A stretch of DNA of 64,000 nt from Streptomyces buecherae (GTDB taxonomy: Bacteria; Actinomycetota; Actinomycetes; Streptomycetales; Streptomycetaceae): contig NZ_CP060404.1 in the NCBI RefSeq assembly GCF_014295035.1, forward strand, positions 5,868,501 to 5,932,500, given 5' to 3'. Shown here one piece after another: positions 24,676-33,714 of the stretch. The notes under the pieces were generated by a model, which was not told the origin of the DNA, did not search any database, and saw nothing but the letters and a program-made list of their open reading frames with translations. The position numbers were made by a program, and so were the translations under genes. Positions within the stretch are counted from its first letter, which is position 1. Each line of letters starts with the position of its first letter.

Positions 24676-25660
24676 CTCGCGTCGACTGTTGAGGGATGTG
24701 CTCACCCGCCGAAGTCTCGCACCCACCACTGACACTCGGCGCGCTTACCCCGAGATCGGGACCGGCGGCAGCGTCGGCGGCGACCAGCTCGGCCCCGCGC
24801 ACGTCAGCGGTCACCAGGTCGGCCACGGCCGGCTCGGACCCGGCCGCCGCCCCGAGACCCGCGTCGCCCGGCGCGCCGTTCGTCCGGCGCGCCGTGAACA
24901 GCGCCCAGACCCGGTCGGTCATCCGCAGCGCGGGCCGGGCGAGCAGGAAGCCGAGGCCCATCACGGCCGCGCCGGCCGCCGCGTCGAGGAAGTAGTGGTT
25001 CGCGGTGCCCATCACGATGATCGTGGTGAGCAGCGGGTACGCGACGCCGGCGGCCTTGGCCCAACCCGACCTGCCGTGCCGGTACAGCGCGATGCCGCAC
25101 CACAGGGACCAGCCCACGTGCAGGCTCGGCATCGCCGCGTACTGGTTGGTCAGCCCGCCGAGGCCGCGCGGCGCACTCGCCTCGCCGCCCCACCAGCCGT
25201 ACGACCCGTACTGCGCCATCGTGTCCACGAAGCCGTGACTGGCGTCGAGCAGCCGGGGCGGGCAGGTGGGCAGGGTGATGAAGCCGATGAGACCGATGAG
25301 CGTGGAGAGCATCAGCCAGGTGCGCATGACCCGGTACTGGGTGGGGCGCCGCTTCCACAGCCAGACCAGGATCGCGGGCGTGACGATGTAGTGCAGCGAC
25401 GCGTACGCGAAGTCGGCCGGTATGCCGAGTGACGCGTGCTTCGTGAACAGATCGTTCAGCGGCGTCTCGAAGTCGATGTGCAGCGCCTGCTCGAACTCCA
25501 GGATGCCGAGGCCGTGGTCGACAGCGCTGGACACGGAGCCCCGCGCCAGGAGTCGGCCGGCCGAGTACGCGGCGTACACCATGGCGATCAGCGGCAGCTC
25601 GGCCCACCAGCGGGGCTGAGTGCGCTGTGGTGTCCCGGTACGGGGCGCGGTGTGGGGCAT
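24620..25660 (-). CDS. PAP2-superfamily membrane phosphatase/inositolphosphotransferase-like
   Basis: 346 residues from ATG 25660 (GGGAG nine bases upstream). About six membrane helices lie in residues 15-240. The catalytic pair of the inositolphosphotransferase-type PAP2 family is present: AMPSLHVGWSLW with the catalytic His, then ANHYFLDAAAGA with the second His and Asp. Members act on lipid phosphates at the membrane surface. The C-terminal ~90 residues are a hydrophilic, Ala-rich tail which runs 56 bp into the nuclease gene in another frame, so the tail may be a late extension. Plausibly co-transcribed with the nuclease operon downstream. Confidence 0.85.
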   Translation of the reverse strand: MPHTAPRTGTPQRTQPRWWAELPLIAMVYAAYSAGRLLARGSVSSAVDHGLGILEFEQALHIDFETPLNDLFTKHASLGIPADFAYASLHYIVTPAILVWLWKRRPTQYRVMRTWLMLSTLIGLIGFITLPTCPPRLLDASHGFVDTMAQYGSYGWWGGEASAPRGLGGLTNQYAAMPSLHVGWSLWCGIALYRHGRSGWAKAAGVAYPLLTTIIVMGTANHYFLDAAAGAAVMGLGFLLARPALRMTDRVWALFTARRTNGAPGDAGLGAAAGSEPAVADLVTADVRGAELVAADAAAGPDLGVSAPSVSGGCETSAGEHIPQQSTRDADRNATAPADGAPAAAR

Positions 25661-25933
25661 CCGGTCGGTCTCCCAAGTGTGATCAGGCGGCCAAAGGCGC
25701 GCAGTCAACCGTACGGTCTCCGTGCGGCAAACCGTGCACCACCCCCGGCGAGTGCGGCGAAACGCCACGTTTACCCGTTGTTGGGGTTTCCCTCGGTCGT
25801 GGTGCGCAGGGAACTAGACGCCACGGCGGCCCAGCGGGTTGCTCATCGAACTCGTAGGCGATGATGGGCGACGGGTCTCCGGCATGCCGGACCTGCCCCA
25901 CTAACCCCCCGAACGAGCGAAAGGCTCCCCGCC

Positions 25934-26551
25934 ATGCCAGCACGCATCCTGCTGGCCCGCCACGGACAGACCGCGTGGTCGCTGTCCGGGAAACACACGG
26001 GCCGCACGGACATCCCGCTCCTGGACGAGGGGCGCGGCGGCGCCAAGCTGCTGGGCGAGCGGCTGCGCCGCGGGCCGTGGAACGGGCTGCCGGGGGTCGA
26101 GGTGCGCACCAGCCCCCTGGCGCGCGCCAGCGAGACCTGCGAGCTGGCGGGCTTCGGCGACCGGGCGACGCCCTGGGACGCGCTCCTCGAGTGGGACTAC
26201 GGCCCGTACGAGGGCATGACCCCCGACGCGATCAAGGCGGGCCGCCCCGACTGGCTGATCTGGCGCGACGGCGTGCCCACCGACGTACCGGACGCCCCCA
26301 CCCGTGGCGAGTCGGTGGCCGACGTCACGGAGCGCGCCGACTCCGTCGTGGCCTGGGCCCGCTCCGCCGACCGCGACGTGCTCGTCTTCGCCCACGGCCA
26401 CATCCTGCGCGCGCTGGCCGCCCGCTGGCTGGGCTTCGACCTCTCCTTCGGCGCCCGTATCCGCCTCGACCCGACCTCGCTGTCCGTCCTGGGCTGGGCG
26501 TACGGCGAGCCCGCCATCGAGCGCTGGAACGACACGGGCCACCTGGCCTGA
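25934..26551 (+). CDS. Histidine phosphatase (phosphoglycerate mutase-like)
   Basis: 205 residues. The phospho-accepting RHG motif is at residues 9-11 (LLARHGQTAWS), with the second Arg in RTSPLARASET, the Glu in LLEWDYGPYEG and the second His in VLVFAHGHILRAL; all four catalytic residues are present. It is a soluble dephosphorylating enzyme of the GpmB/CobC-like branch; the substrate cannot be told. Short, single-domain, divergent from the PAP2 gene with 273 bp between them. Confidence 0.9.
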   Translation: MPARILLARHGQTAWSLSGKHTGRTDIPLLDEGRGGAKLLGERLRRGPWNGLPGVEVRTSPLARASETCELAGFGDRATPWDALLEWDYGPYEGMTPDAIKAGRPDWLIWRDGVPTDVPDAPTRGESVADVTERADSVVAWARSADRDVLVFAHGHILRALAARWLGFDLSFGARIRLDPTSLSVLGWAYGEPAIERWNDTGHLA

Positions 26552-26697
26552 CGGCGACCATCTCGCCCGACGGCGGCCACCGGCCCGACGGCGCGCCGGG
26601 CCTCTCACGGGCGCCGGCGTAGCCGACATCGGCGCGGCGAGCACCGTCGCGCGCCGGCGCGCCGGGTCCCTCGCGGGCGCCGCCTGGGCGCCGGGCG

Positions 26698-28527
26698 TCA
26701 GCCGCTCACCGCGGGCTGGGCCTCGCGGTGGCGGGCCAGGAAGCGCGCGACGCCCGGTTCCCGGCGCCACGGCCGCAGTCCCTGGGCCAACGCGTCGACC
26801 ATCGCCCGGACGCGGGCGGACCGCACCTGGCCCGACAGCGCGAGCACCCGCTCGCCCGCGGCGGCGGCCTCGTCGGGCGCCCGCCCGCCGAGCAGGTCGG
26901 TGGCCAGCTCCGCGGTGAACAGGGCCCGGTTGCGTACGAAGTGCGGTCCCTGGAGGGCCACCGAGCGCCGCGCGAGCTCCACCGCCCGGTCCCACTGCCG
27001 CAGCGCCGACCAGCACTGGGCTTCCAGGCCCGCCGCCTCGGCCTCGCCGAAGAACGACATCCACTCCGGATCGGCGTCCGATGGACCCCGGTCGAACAGC
27101 CGCTGGGCGCGCAGGAGCGCCCGTACGCAACCGGCCTGGTCCGCGAGGCCGGCCCGGCCACCGGCCTCGCGCAGGGCCAGCAGCGACAGCAGCCGGGGCG
27201 AGGCCAGCGAGCGCGCCGCGCGCTCGGCGGCCTGCGCGGCCCGCACGGCCTCGCGGGGCCGGTGCGCGTCGCGGGCGAGGAAGGCCGTGTTGCAGAAGGC
27301 GTGCGCCTCGAGCGCCGGGTCGCCCGCCAGCCGCGCGGTGGCCAGGGCCTCCGCGTAGTGCGAGCGCGCCCGCGCGATCCGGCCCGAGTCGTGGGCCAGC
27401 CAGCCGACCGAGATGGCCAGCTCGCCCGCGGCCTGGTGCAGCCGGTCGCTGACGGACTGCCGTTCGGTGCCGGCGTCGAGGAGTTCGTAAGCGGCGCTCA
27501 GCGGTTGGGTCGCGCCACGGTAGATGCCGTCGCCGCCGTGCTGGTCGTCCAGCAGCCGGATGTGCCGTACGGCCTCCTCCAGGGCCGCCGCCTCCGCCGT
27601 GCCGACGCGTCCCTGCGGCCGGGGCACGCGCGGCAGCGGTGGGATCGGCGCGCGGCGCGGCACCCGGGCCGCCCGCGCACCACCCGGCGCGGCGCCCGCG
27701 GCGCCCGCGCCCCGTGGCCCCGCGCCGTCGCCGGGCGCGGCGGCCCAGGCGGAGCCGAGTTCCAGGGAGACGGCGGCCACCGTGGCGGAGCCGATGGTCA
27801 TGAAGGCGCGACGGTGCACATCGCTCTCCTCGTGGCGGTGGGGTGGGCCGCCCGCCGTCGGCCCGGCGGGGGAGTCGGGAGCCTCCGGCGTACGCGGGCG
27901 GGCGTACGCGGAGAGGGGGGCGGGGGCGGGCGGCGGCCCCGGTGGGCGCGCCGGCGGCTGCCCGGCGCGCGGCGCCGGAGCCTGGGTCGATGGCCGGGCC
28001 CGGGTCTGGGACGGGGGCTGCGGCTGAGCTTGGGTCTGGGGCCGCGGTGGGGCCTGGGCCGGTAGCCGGGGCGGAGCCGGGGGGACGGCCGGGGGCCGGG
28101 CCTGGGGCTGGGCTTGCGACTGGGTCGGCGGCTGGGCCTGTGGCGGGGTCGGAGGCCGGGGCGCGGGGGGCGGACCCGGGGTGCCCGCGTCCCCCGCTGC
28201 GGGCTCCTCGCGCGCGCCGGCGTCCGCGCGCCCCGAGGCGTCCCGTGGGCCGTGCCCGCGCACGCTCGCGCGCGGGGCGAAGCCGAGGTCCGTGAGGGAG
28301 CGGCCGGGGAACATGTGCCGGAACACCCGCTCGTACGCGTAGTTGGGACAGCGGATCGCGCCGGACTCGACGCGTCCGATGTAGCGGGCGTCGCAGGAGA
28401 CCTGTTCACCGATCTCCCGGGCCGAGCGCCGCACGAGCGCCGCGAACTCGCCCGGCGACAGATGCCCGCGCAGGCGTCTGAAAGCCGCGTTCAGCCGCGG
28501 CGGCGAGGGTTCGGATGCCGAGGCCAT
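26698..28527 (-). CDS. XRE-family regulator with long Pro/Gln linker and TPR-like C-terminus
   Basis: 609 residues from ATG 28527 (GGAGGG seven bases upstream). The N-terminal 75 residues carry the helix-turn-helix (FAALVRRSAREIGEQVSCDARYIGRVESG). Residues ~95-225 are a Pro/Gln/Ala-rich linker. A short hydrophobic stretch after HRRAFMTIGSATVAA, which also resembles a Tat signal but is internal, precedes ~330 helical residues with repeated A/R-rich pairs like tetratricopeptide repeats. This is the architecture of large streptomycete regulators such as the NsdA type, which influence development and antibiotics. Divergent from the small protein gene at 28772. Target unknown. Confidence 0.83.
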   Translation of the reverse strand: MASASEPSPPRLNAAFRRLRGHLSPGEFAALVRRSAREIGEQVSCDARYIGRVESGAIRCPNYAYERVFRHMFPGRSLTDLGFAPRASVRGHGPRDASGRADAGAREEPAAGDAGTPGPPPAPRPPTPPQAQPPTQSQAQPQARPPAVPPAPPRLPAQAPPRPQTQAQPQPPSQTRARPSTQAPAPRAGQPPARPPGPPPAPAPLSAYARPRTPEAPDSPAGPTAGGPPHRHEESDVHRRAFMTIGSATVAAVSLELGSAWAAAPGDGAGPRGAGAAGAAPGGARAARVPRRAPIPPLPRVPRPQGRVGTAEAAALEEAVRHIRLLDDQHGGDGIYRGATQPLSAAYELLDAGTERQSVSDRLHQAAGELAISVGWLAHDSGRIARARSHYAEALATARLAGDPALEAHAFCNTAFLARDAHRPREAVRAAQAAERAARSLASPRLLSLLALREAGGRAGLADQAGCVRALLRAQRLFDRGPSDADPEWMSFFGEAEAAGLEAQCWSALRQWDRAVELARRSVALQGPHFVRNRALFTAELATDLLGGRAPDEAAAAGERVLALSGQVRSARVRAMVDALAQGLRPWRREPGVARFLARHREAQPAVSG

Positions 28528-28709
28528 GGTGGTGCCCTCCTGGCGATCTCCGCTGCGGGCGGCGCCACGAGCGGACCGGTGCCGTGATCGACGGCACGAC
28601 CGTACCGACTGTGCTGACGCGATCACGTGCGGTTTAGCTACAAAACGGATATCTCACCCGTGATTTGCCATGAAGTGCCATCCTTTGCGGCGGCGTTGCG
28701 CCGTAGCTG

Positions 28710-28739
28710 TTGACGTTTTGTTGCGTTGGTTCCTGTAGA
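28710..28739 (+). promoter_or_regulatory. Sigma-70-type promoter for the 28772 gene
   Basis: TTGACG at 28710-28715, 18-bp spacer, TGTAGA at 28734-28739. Transcription would begin near 28746, downstream of the ATG at 28742, which is the main reason for choosing the TTG start at 28772. Confidence 0.6.
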
Positions 28740-28771
28740 CCATGGCAGTCACGCGGAGGAAGGGGTTCCCC

Positions 28772-29560
28772 TTGCCGGACGTCACACCAGCCACCGGGGC
28801 AGACGCTGACGGCTCACGGATGCCCGCACAGTTCCGCCACCGCCCCAGCGAGGAGCGCAGCGCGTCGCTGCCGGGCGCCCGGTCACACCCGGGAGCCGGC
28901 CGCGACGCCGTCGCACCGGGCGGTGACGTGACCGAGGACTACGGGGTCCGCGAGCTGAGCCCCGCGTTCGACGGGCCCGTCACGCACGAGGCCAGCCGCC
29001 CCGTCGAGGCGGACGAGCCCGCCGGCGCGACGCACGCGCGCGAGCGCGCCGACCGCACGCCCCGCGCCGCCGACACCGGCCCCTCGCCCCACTCCGAGCA
29101 CACCGAGCAGCCGGGGCGCGCCGCGCCGCCGCGGGGTACGGCCGAGTCGGCGAGCGGTGCCTGCGACGTGGTCACCGTGCCCGCCCGGCAGGGCTTCGAG
29201 GTCGTGGACCTGCTGCGGTTGCGCGCGTCGGGTGGTATCGGGCCGGTCCTGCACGACGACGCGTGCCGCACCCTCGGCTTCGTCGTCCCCCCCGGCACGG
29301 CCGCGGGGTGGGACGTCCCGGGCAGCGCGTGTACGCGGGCGCACGGCCGAGGCCCGCGCTCCGGCGCGCGAGCGGCGCGGACCCTGGCCCCGTACGGCGC
29401 GCGGGAGGCGGTGGCCGAGGACGCCGCGCCCCCGGTGCCGGGCGCCGGCTGGCTGGTGCCGCCCGCGGAGGCATACCGCGACGCCACCGACCCCGCCGTG
29501 CTCCGCGCCGCGCTCGGCGAGGCCGCCCGGGTGATCGAGGTCATCGACCGCAGCCACTGA
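28772..29560 (+). CDS. Streptomycete-specific hypothetical protein paired with the XRE regulator
   Basis: 262 residues from TTG 28772, chosen because GGAGGAAGGGG lies six bases upstream and the promoter at 28710-28739 should start RNA after the ATG at 28742. The first ~120 residues are polar and disordered; the end is a conserved domain: QGFEVVDLLRLRASGG, FVVPPGTAAGWDVPGS, then GWLVPPA and a closing helix DPAVLRAALGEAARVIEV. In Streptomyces such proteins commonly lie next to XRE regulators, divergent as here, and may form a regulatory pair. No enzymatic motif. Confidence 0.75.
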   Translation: MPDVTPATGADADGSRMPAQFRHRPSEERSASLPGARSHPGAGRDAVAPGGDVTEDYGVRELSPAFDGPVTHEASRPVEADEPAGATHARERADRTPRAADTGPSPHSEHTEQPGRAAPPRGTAESASGACDVVTVPARQGFEVVDLLRLRASGGIGPVLHDDACRTLGFVVPPGTAAGWDVPGSACTRAHGRGPRSGARAARTLAPYGAREAVAEDAAPPVPGAGWLVPPAEAYRDATDPAVLRAALGEAARVIEVIDRSH

Positions 29561-29635
29561 CGCGCGGCCCCGCCCGCGCGGGGTCCACCGCTGACCGGGC
29601 CGACCGCCCGGCCAGCGGTGATCGATACTGATCGG

Positions 29636-30676
29636 ATGGCACGAGGCAAGCGCGGACGGCAGGGCAACGCGGGTCGGAGCGGGCGCGCGGACCGCGCCCG
29701 ACCGATCGCGGACGAGCGGGCCGACGAGCGCGGCGACGACGCGGCACACGCGCCCGACACAGCGGACACAGCGGACACGACGGGTGCGGCCGACGCGGCG
29801 ACCGGCCGGGCGCGCGGTGGGCGCACGCGCGGGCGGGCCCGCGCCGGGGAGTCGGTCAGCGCGCGGGTGGACGGTGGCCGCGCCGAACTGGTGCCGGACC
29901 GGGACCGGCCGCGCGGGCGCACCCTGCTGATCGACGGCGCCCCGCAGTCCCACGTCGACCTCGACGACCCCGGCTACCTCGACTTCTCGTACCAGCGCCG
30001 GCTGGGCCACGTGGCCGACCTGGTCGCGCCCCCGGGGCGGCCGATCCAGGCCCTGCACCTCGGCGGCGGCGCCTTCACCCTGGCCCGTTACATCGCCGCG
30101 TCCCGGCCCCGCTCCACGCAGCAGGTGGTGGAGGTGGACGGCCCGCTGGTCGCGTTCGTCCGCCGCGAACTGCCCCTGGAGAGCGGCTGGCGCGTCCGGG
30201 TGCGCGGGGGCGACGCCCGCGCGGGGCTCGGCAAGGTGCCCGACGGCTGGGCCGACCTGATCATCGCGGACGTCTTCAGCGGCGCCCGCACCCCCGCGCA
30301 CCTGACCAGCGCCGAGTTCCTCGCCGAAGCGCGCCGCGCGCTGCGCCCCGGCGGGTGGTACGCGGCCAACATCGTCGACGGCGCGCCGCTCGCCCACCTC
30401 CGGGCCCAGGTCGCCACCGCCCGCGCCGTGTTCGCCGAGACCTGCCTGACCGCCGACCCCGCCGTGCTGCGCGGCCGGCGCTTCGGCAACGCGGTCCTGC
30501 TGGCAGGCGACGGCGCGCTGCCCGTGGCGGAGCTGACCCGCCGCGCGGCCAGCGACCCGCACCCCGGACGCGTAGAACACGGCCGCGCCCTCGCCGACTT
30601 CACCGGCGGCGCGCGCCCGGTCTCCGACGCGGACGCCACGGCGTCCCCGGCCCCGCCCCCCGCCGCCTTCGACTAG
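29636..30676 (+). CDS. Spermidine synthase-like methyltransferase-fold protein
   Basis: 346 residues from ATG 29636 (another ATG at 29618; neither has a clear ribosome-binding site). A ~75-residue polar Arg/Asp/Ala-rich N-terminus is followed by a Rossmann-like domain: motif I ALHLGGGAFTLARYI, acidic motif QVVEVDGPLVAFV, then RVRGGDAR and ADLIIADVFSG. These are spermidine-synthase family features, but the aminopropyl-transfer acidic motif is replaced by ADVFSG. It is probably not a polyamine synthase; methyl transfer or a non-catalytic role is likelier. No operon partner. Confidence 0.8.
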   Translation: MARGKRGRQGNAGRSGRADRARPIADERADERGDDAAHAPDTADTADTTGAADAATGRARGGRTRGRARAGESVSARVDGGRAELVPDRDRPRGRTLLIDGAPQSHVDLDDPGYLDFSYQRRLGHVADLVAPPGRPIQALHLGGGAFTLARYIAASRPRSTQQVVEVDGPLVAFVRRELPLESGWRVRVRGGDARAGLGKVPDGWADLIIADVFSGARTPAHLTSAEFLAEARRALRPGGWYAANIVDGAPLAHLRAQVATARAVFAETCLTADPAVLRGRRFGNAVLLAGDGALPVAELTRRAASDPHPGRVEHGRALADFTGGARPVSDADATASPAPPPAAFD

Positions 30677-31294
30677 GCCCTCCGCACGGGTACGCGCGTC
30701 CGCCGCGTCAGTCCTCCTCTACCGCCCCGCACCGCCCCGCACCCAGGCCCGCCCCACGGCCGGGGTCGCGGGGCGCACGTTCCCCTTCCCCGTACCTCGC
30801 CCCCGCGCGTACGCACCACCAGCCGCGCCGGCCCCACCCCGCCCGGCCCGCGCGCCGGCCCCACCGCGCCCCGCCCGCGCGCCGGCGCACCCCCGCGCCG
30901 CCCAACTCCCGTGCCCCGCGCGTCCGCTGGCAGGGCGCGGCACCAGCCGTCGGCCGGCCCTGCCGGGGCCCTCGTGCCGTGCCCTGTCGTGCGCCCGCGT
31001 GCGCCTCGGGCTGGCGGCGGGCGGAGCGGACACGTTACTGCCCGGTTACGTCGCGCGTGACCGGCCGCGAAGAGGGGAGAACTCGCGTACGGGTGGGCCC
31101 GCTGAGCGGGAGCGGACGAATGGGGCGTGGTGGTGGGTTGTGAACACACTCCAGGGTCCAAGCGGCCCCTTGCTGTGAGGAGTTGAAGCATTGGCGCAGA
31201 TCAGGGCCGCGTGGGGCGACGCGTGGCGCGGCTGCCGACATCTGGCTGTTGTTGAATGTCCAGCGATCGTCGGCGCGGCGGAGGGGTCCGACGC
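30677..31294. other. Gene-free G+C-rich stretch upstream of the LacI gene
   Basis: About 620 bases. 30710-30900 is biased to C on the plus strand with a repeated ~27-bp unit near 30830-30895 (pieces such as CGGCCCCACC and GCCCGCGCGCC). Long frames there have no start signals or protein-like composition. The last ~150 bases should hold the LacI promoter. No RNA gene seen. Confidence 0.55.
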
Positions 31295-32368
31295 ATGAGG
31301 GGGGAGACGGGGATGGCGGCGGCCAGGCGGCGCGGTGCCGGGCGGGGCAGGCCCACCCTGGAGGAGGTCGCCGCACGCGCGGGCGTGGGTCGCGGTACGG
31401 CGTCCCGGGTGATCAACGGCTCGCCCCGGGTCAGCGACCGGACCCGGGCCGCGGTCGAGCAGGCCGTCGCCGACCTGGGGTACGTGCCCAACCGCGCGGC
31501 CCGCGCGCTGGCCGCCAACCGGGCCGACGCCGTCGCGCTGGTCATCCCCGAGCCGGAGACCAGGCTGTTCGCCGAGCCGTACTTCTCGGACATCATCCGT
31601 GGCGTGGCCTGCGAACTCGCCGACACCGACCTGCAACTGCTGCTCACCCTCGTCCGTACCGCCAAGGAGCGCCAGCGGCTGGCCGACTACCTGGCCGCGC
31701 ACCGCGTCGACGGCGTCCTGATGATCTCGGCGCACGCTGCCGACCCGCTGCCGGACGTGCTGGAGCGGATCGACATACCGGCCGTGCTCGGCGGCCGGCG
31801 CTCGGCCCGCGAGACCGTCGCCCACGTCGACTCCGACAACCTCGGCGGCGCGCGGTCGGCGGTGACCCACCTCGCCGAGCGGGGCCGGCGCGCGATCGCC
31901 ACCATCACCGGATCGCTCGACATGTACACGGCCCAGTGCCGCCTCGACGGCTACCGCGAGGCACTGGACGCCGCCGACCTGCCCCGGGACCCCGACCTCG
32001 TCGAGCGGGCCGACTTCACCGAGGAGGGCGGCCGGCGGGCGATGGCCGCGCTGCTGGCCCGCCGTCCCGACCTCGACGCGGTCTTCGCGGCCTCCGACGT
32101 CATGGCCGCCGGCGCCCGCCGCGTACTGCGCCAGCACGGCCGCAAGGTGCCCGACGACGTGGCCCTGGTCGGCTACGACGACTCGCCCGTGGCCCGTCAC
32201 ATGGACCCGCCGCTGACCAGCGTCCGGCAGGCCACGGAGGAGATGGGGCGCGCGATGGTGCGGGTCCTGCTGGAGCAGATGGCGACCCGCGAGTCCCCGG
32301 CCACGGTCCCGGGCGCCCGCCCCCACCTGGTGCTGCCCGCCGAACTCGTCCCCCGCGACTCCTCCTGA
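31295..32368 (+). CDS. LacI-family transcriptional regulator
   Basis: 357 residues from ATG 31295 (GGAGGGG eight bases upstream; ATG 31313 also has a good site). The helix-turn-helix TLEEVAARAGVGRGTASRVI lies near residues 20-40, followed by the hinge helix RAARALAANRADAVALV and a periplasmic-binding-like ligand domain with VGYDDSPVARHMDPPLTSV near the end. A sugar-responsive repressor by family. The nearest downstream gene is a 74-residue hypothetical protein and there is no sugar operon nearby, so the target is probably distant. Confidence 0.92.
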   Translation: MRGETGMAAARRRGAGRGRPTLEEVAARAGVGRGTASRVINGSPRVSDRTRAAVEQAVADLGYVPNRAARALAANRADAVALVIPEPETRLFAEPYFSDIIRGVACELADTDLQLLLTLVRTAKERQRLADYLAAHRVDGVLMISAHAADPLPDVLERIDIPAVLGGRRSARETVAHVDSDNLGGARSAVTHLAERGRRAIATITGSLDMYTAQCRLDGYREALDAADLPRDPDLVERADFTEEGGRRAMAALLARRPDLDAVFAASDVMAAGARRVLRQHGRKVPDDVALVGYDDSPVARHMDPPLTSVRQATEEMGRAMVRVLLEQMATRESPATVPGARPHLVLPAELVPRDSS

Positions 32369-32523
32369 CCACGCCTCCCTGCCCGGGCGCCCGCCCGCCC
32401 CGGCGAGCCCGCCCACCCCGCGCCCCCCGCCCCGCGAGCCCCGCTGCGCGCCGCGGAGGCCGGCCCCGGCCCCGGCCCGGGGCCCGATGTGCGACGGCGC
32501 GGCCCGGGGCGCACGCTGGAAGC

Positions 32524-32748
32524 ATGGCTGAGCACCCGCCCGTGATCGTCCACCCGCCCACCGCGTCGGGTGGGCGCCGCGTCACGATCCGCGGCGTCAT
32601 CGTCGGCCTGGCCCACGGCCGGGGAGACGTCGCCGAGTTCCTGCGCCGGGCCGGCATCGAGGACCCGGACGACCTGACGCTGGACAACCCCGACCAGATC
32701 GAGTGGCGGGGCGGTGACATGGACCACTGGCCCGCCCCCACCGACTGA
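32524..32748 (+). CDS. Small conserved hypothetical protein
   Basis: 74 residues from ATG 32524. It is acidic, without cysteine or membrane segment: GGRRVTIRGVIVGLAHGRGD followed by FLRRAGIEDPDDLTL and a C-terminal IEWRGGDMDHWPAP. The codon bias is that of a real gene, unlike the noise around it. It lies between the LacI gene and a terminator. Function unknown. Confidence 0.72.
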   Translation: MAEHPPVIVHPPTASGGRRVTIRGVIVGLAHGRGDVAEFLRRAGIEDPDDLTLDNPDQIEWRGGDMDHWPAPTD

Positions 32749-32890
32749 CGCGCCCCCGCGACCCGTACCGCGCGAGCACCGCGCACCCCGGGAGAGCCGA
32801 CCAGACCCGGCGAGACGTGAGGCACCCGACGAGGCTCGACGAGAACTACGAGACGTGAAGCACCCGACGAAGCACGGCAGAACACGACGA

Positions 32891-32921
32891 AGCCCCCGGC
32901 CGCTTGCGCGGACCGGGGGCT
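32891..32921. terminator. Terminator hairpin before tRNA-His
   Basis: Arms AGCCCCCGGCCGC and GCGGACCGGGGGCT pair with one bulged A around TTGC, followed by TTTCG on the plus strand. It can end the small upstream gene and the tRNA-His transcript from the opposite strand. Confidence 0.72.
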
Positions 32922-32934
32922 TTCGATCATTCAG

Positions 32935-33008
32935 GGTGAGTAACGGGACTCGAACCCGCGACATCCTGGACCACAACCAGGTGCTCTACCATCTGAGCTA
33001 TACCCACC
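32935..33008 (-). tRNA. tRNA-His (anticodon GTG)
   Basis: Full cloverleaf on the minus strand with the His-specific extra G at -1, acceptor GTGGGTA with a G-T pair, D arm AGCTCAGATGG, anticodon stem CCTGG/CCAGG around loop TTGTGGT, T arm GCGGGTTCGAGTCCCGT and C discriminator. The only complete tRNA-His here. Its 3' 27 nt (from ATGTCGCGGG to TTACTC) also occur in the direct repeats at 48167 and 51163. Confidence 0.97.
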
Positions 33009-33101
33009 ATGACCGGCGCTTTCCTTGCCGGCCGAGAAAAAGTGTACAGGGTCCGAAGGGGTGCTCGCTCCCGGCTTGTGGAGAGCCGGGAGCGAGCCGC
33101 C

Positions 33102-33710
33102 TCACGCGTGCCGCGCGGGCAGGACGTGCTTGCTCGCGATCGCCTTCGCCGTGTCCGAGTCCGGGCCCGGCTGCGGCACGAAGACCGCCTCGCGGTAGTA
33201 CCGCAACTCCGCGATGCTCTCCCGGATGTCGGCGAGGGCCCGGTGGTTGCCGTTCTTCTCGGGGCTGTTGAAGTACGCCCGCGGATACCAGCGGCGGGCC
33301 AGCTCCTTGATCGAGGACACGTCCACGATCCGGTAGTGCAGGTGGCCTTCCAGCGTGGGCATGTCGCGCAGCAGGAAGCCCCGGTCCGTGCTCACCGAGT
33401 TTCCACACAGCGGAGCCTTGCCGGGCTCCGCCACGTGGGCCTTCACGTAGGCCAGGACCTGCTGCTCGGCGTCGGCGAGCGTGGTGCCGCCGTCCAGCTC
33501 GTCGAGCAGCCCGGACGCGGTGTGCATCTCGCGCACCACGTCCGGCATGGTGGTCAGCGCCTCGGCGGGTGGACGGATCACGATGTCCACGCCGTCGCCG
33601 ATGATGTTCAGTTCGGAATCGGTGACCAGCGCGGCCACCTCAATGAGCGCGTCGTCGGACAGCGAGAGGCCGGTCATCTCGCAGTCGATCCACACCATGC
33701 GATCGTTCAT
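33102..33710 (-). CDS. ornA: Oligoribonuclease
   Basis: 202 residues. DEDDh exonuclease: WIDCEMTGL gives Asp9 and Glu11; NSVSTDRGFL carries the third acid; HRALADI carries the general-base His and last Asp. Degrades 2-5-nt RNA and pGpG, so it closes the c-di-GMP degradation path started by EAL proteins such as the CdgA-like one in this window. It starts four bases after the adpA stop codon, the adpA-ornA arrangement known from Streptomyces, where ornA loss impairs growth and sporulation. Confidence 0.97.
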   Translation of the reverse strand: MNDRMVWIDCEMTGLSLSDDALIEVAALVTDSELNIIGDGVDIVIRPPAEALTTMPDVVREMHTASGLLDELDGGTTLADAEQQVLAYVKAHVAEPGKAPLCGNSVSTDRGFLLRDMPTLEGHLHYRIVDVSSIKELARRWYPRAYFNSPEKNGNHRALADIRESIAELRYYREAVFVPQPGPDSDTAKAIASKHVLPARHA

Positions 33711-33714
33711 GACG

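Noticed and set aside
21677..25432. Open frame of 1251 codons on the plus strand
   Set aside because: It lies antisense to the helicase, unknown and nuclease genes; long antisense frames are expected at this G+C content. It has no ribosome-binding site and a His/Arg-rich noise composition.
27480..27500. Possible TTA codon in the large XRE gene
   Set aside because: The TAA on the plus strand at this place spans GCT-TAC in frame (Ala-Tyr), so no TTA codon is used.
29636..30676. True spermidine synthase supplied by the agmatinase
   Set aside because: The aminopropyl-transfer acidic motif is replaced by ADVFSG and the genes are far apart, so a polyamine pathway is not supported.
30673..31191. 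Minus-strand frame of 172 codons upstream of the LacI gene
   Set aside because: Low-complexity G+C noise with no start signal; the region is better described as gene-free.
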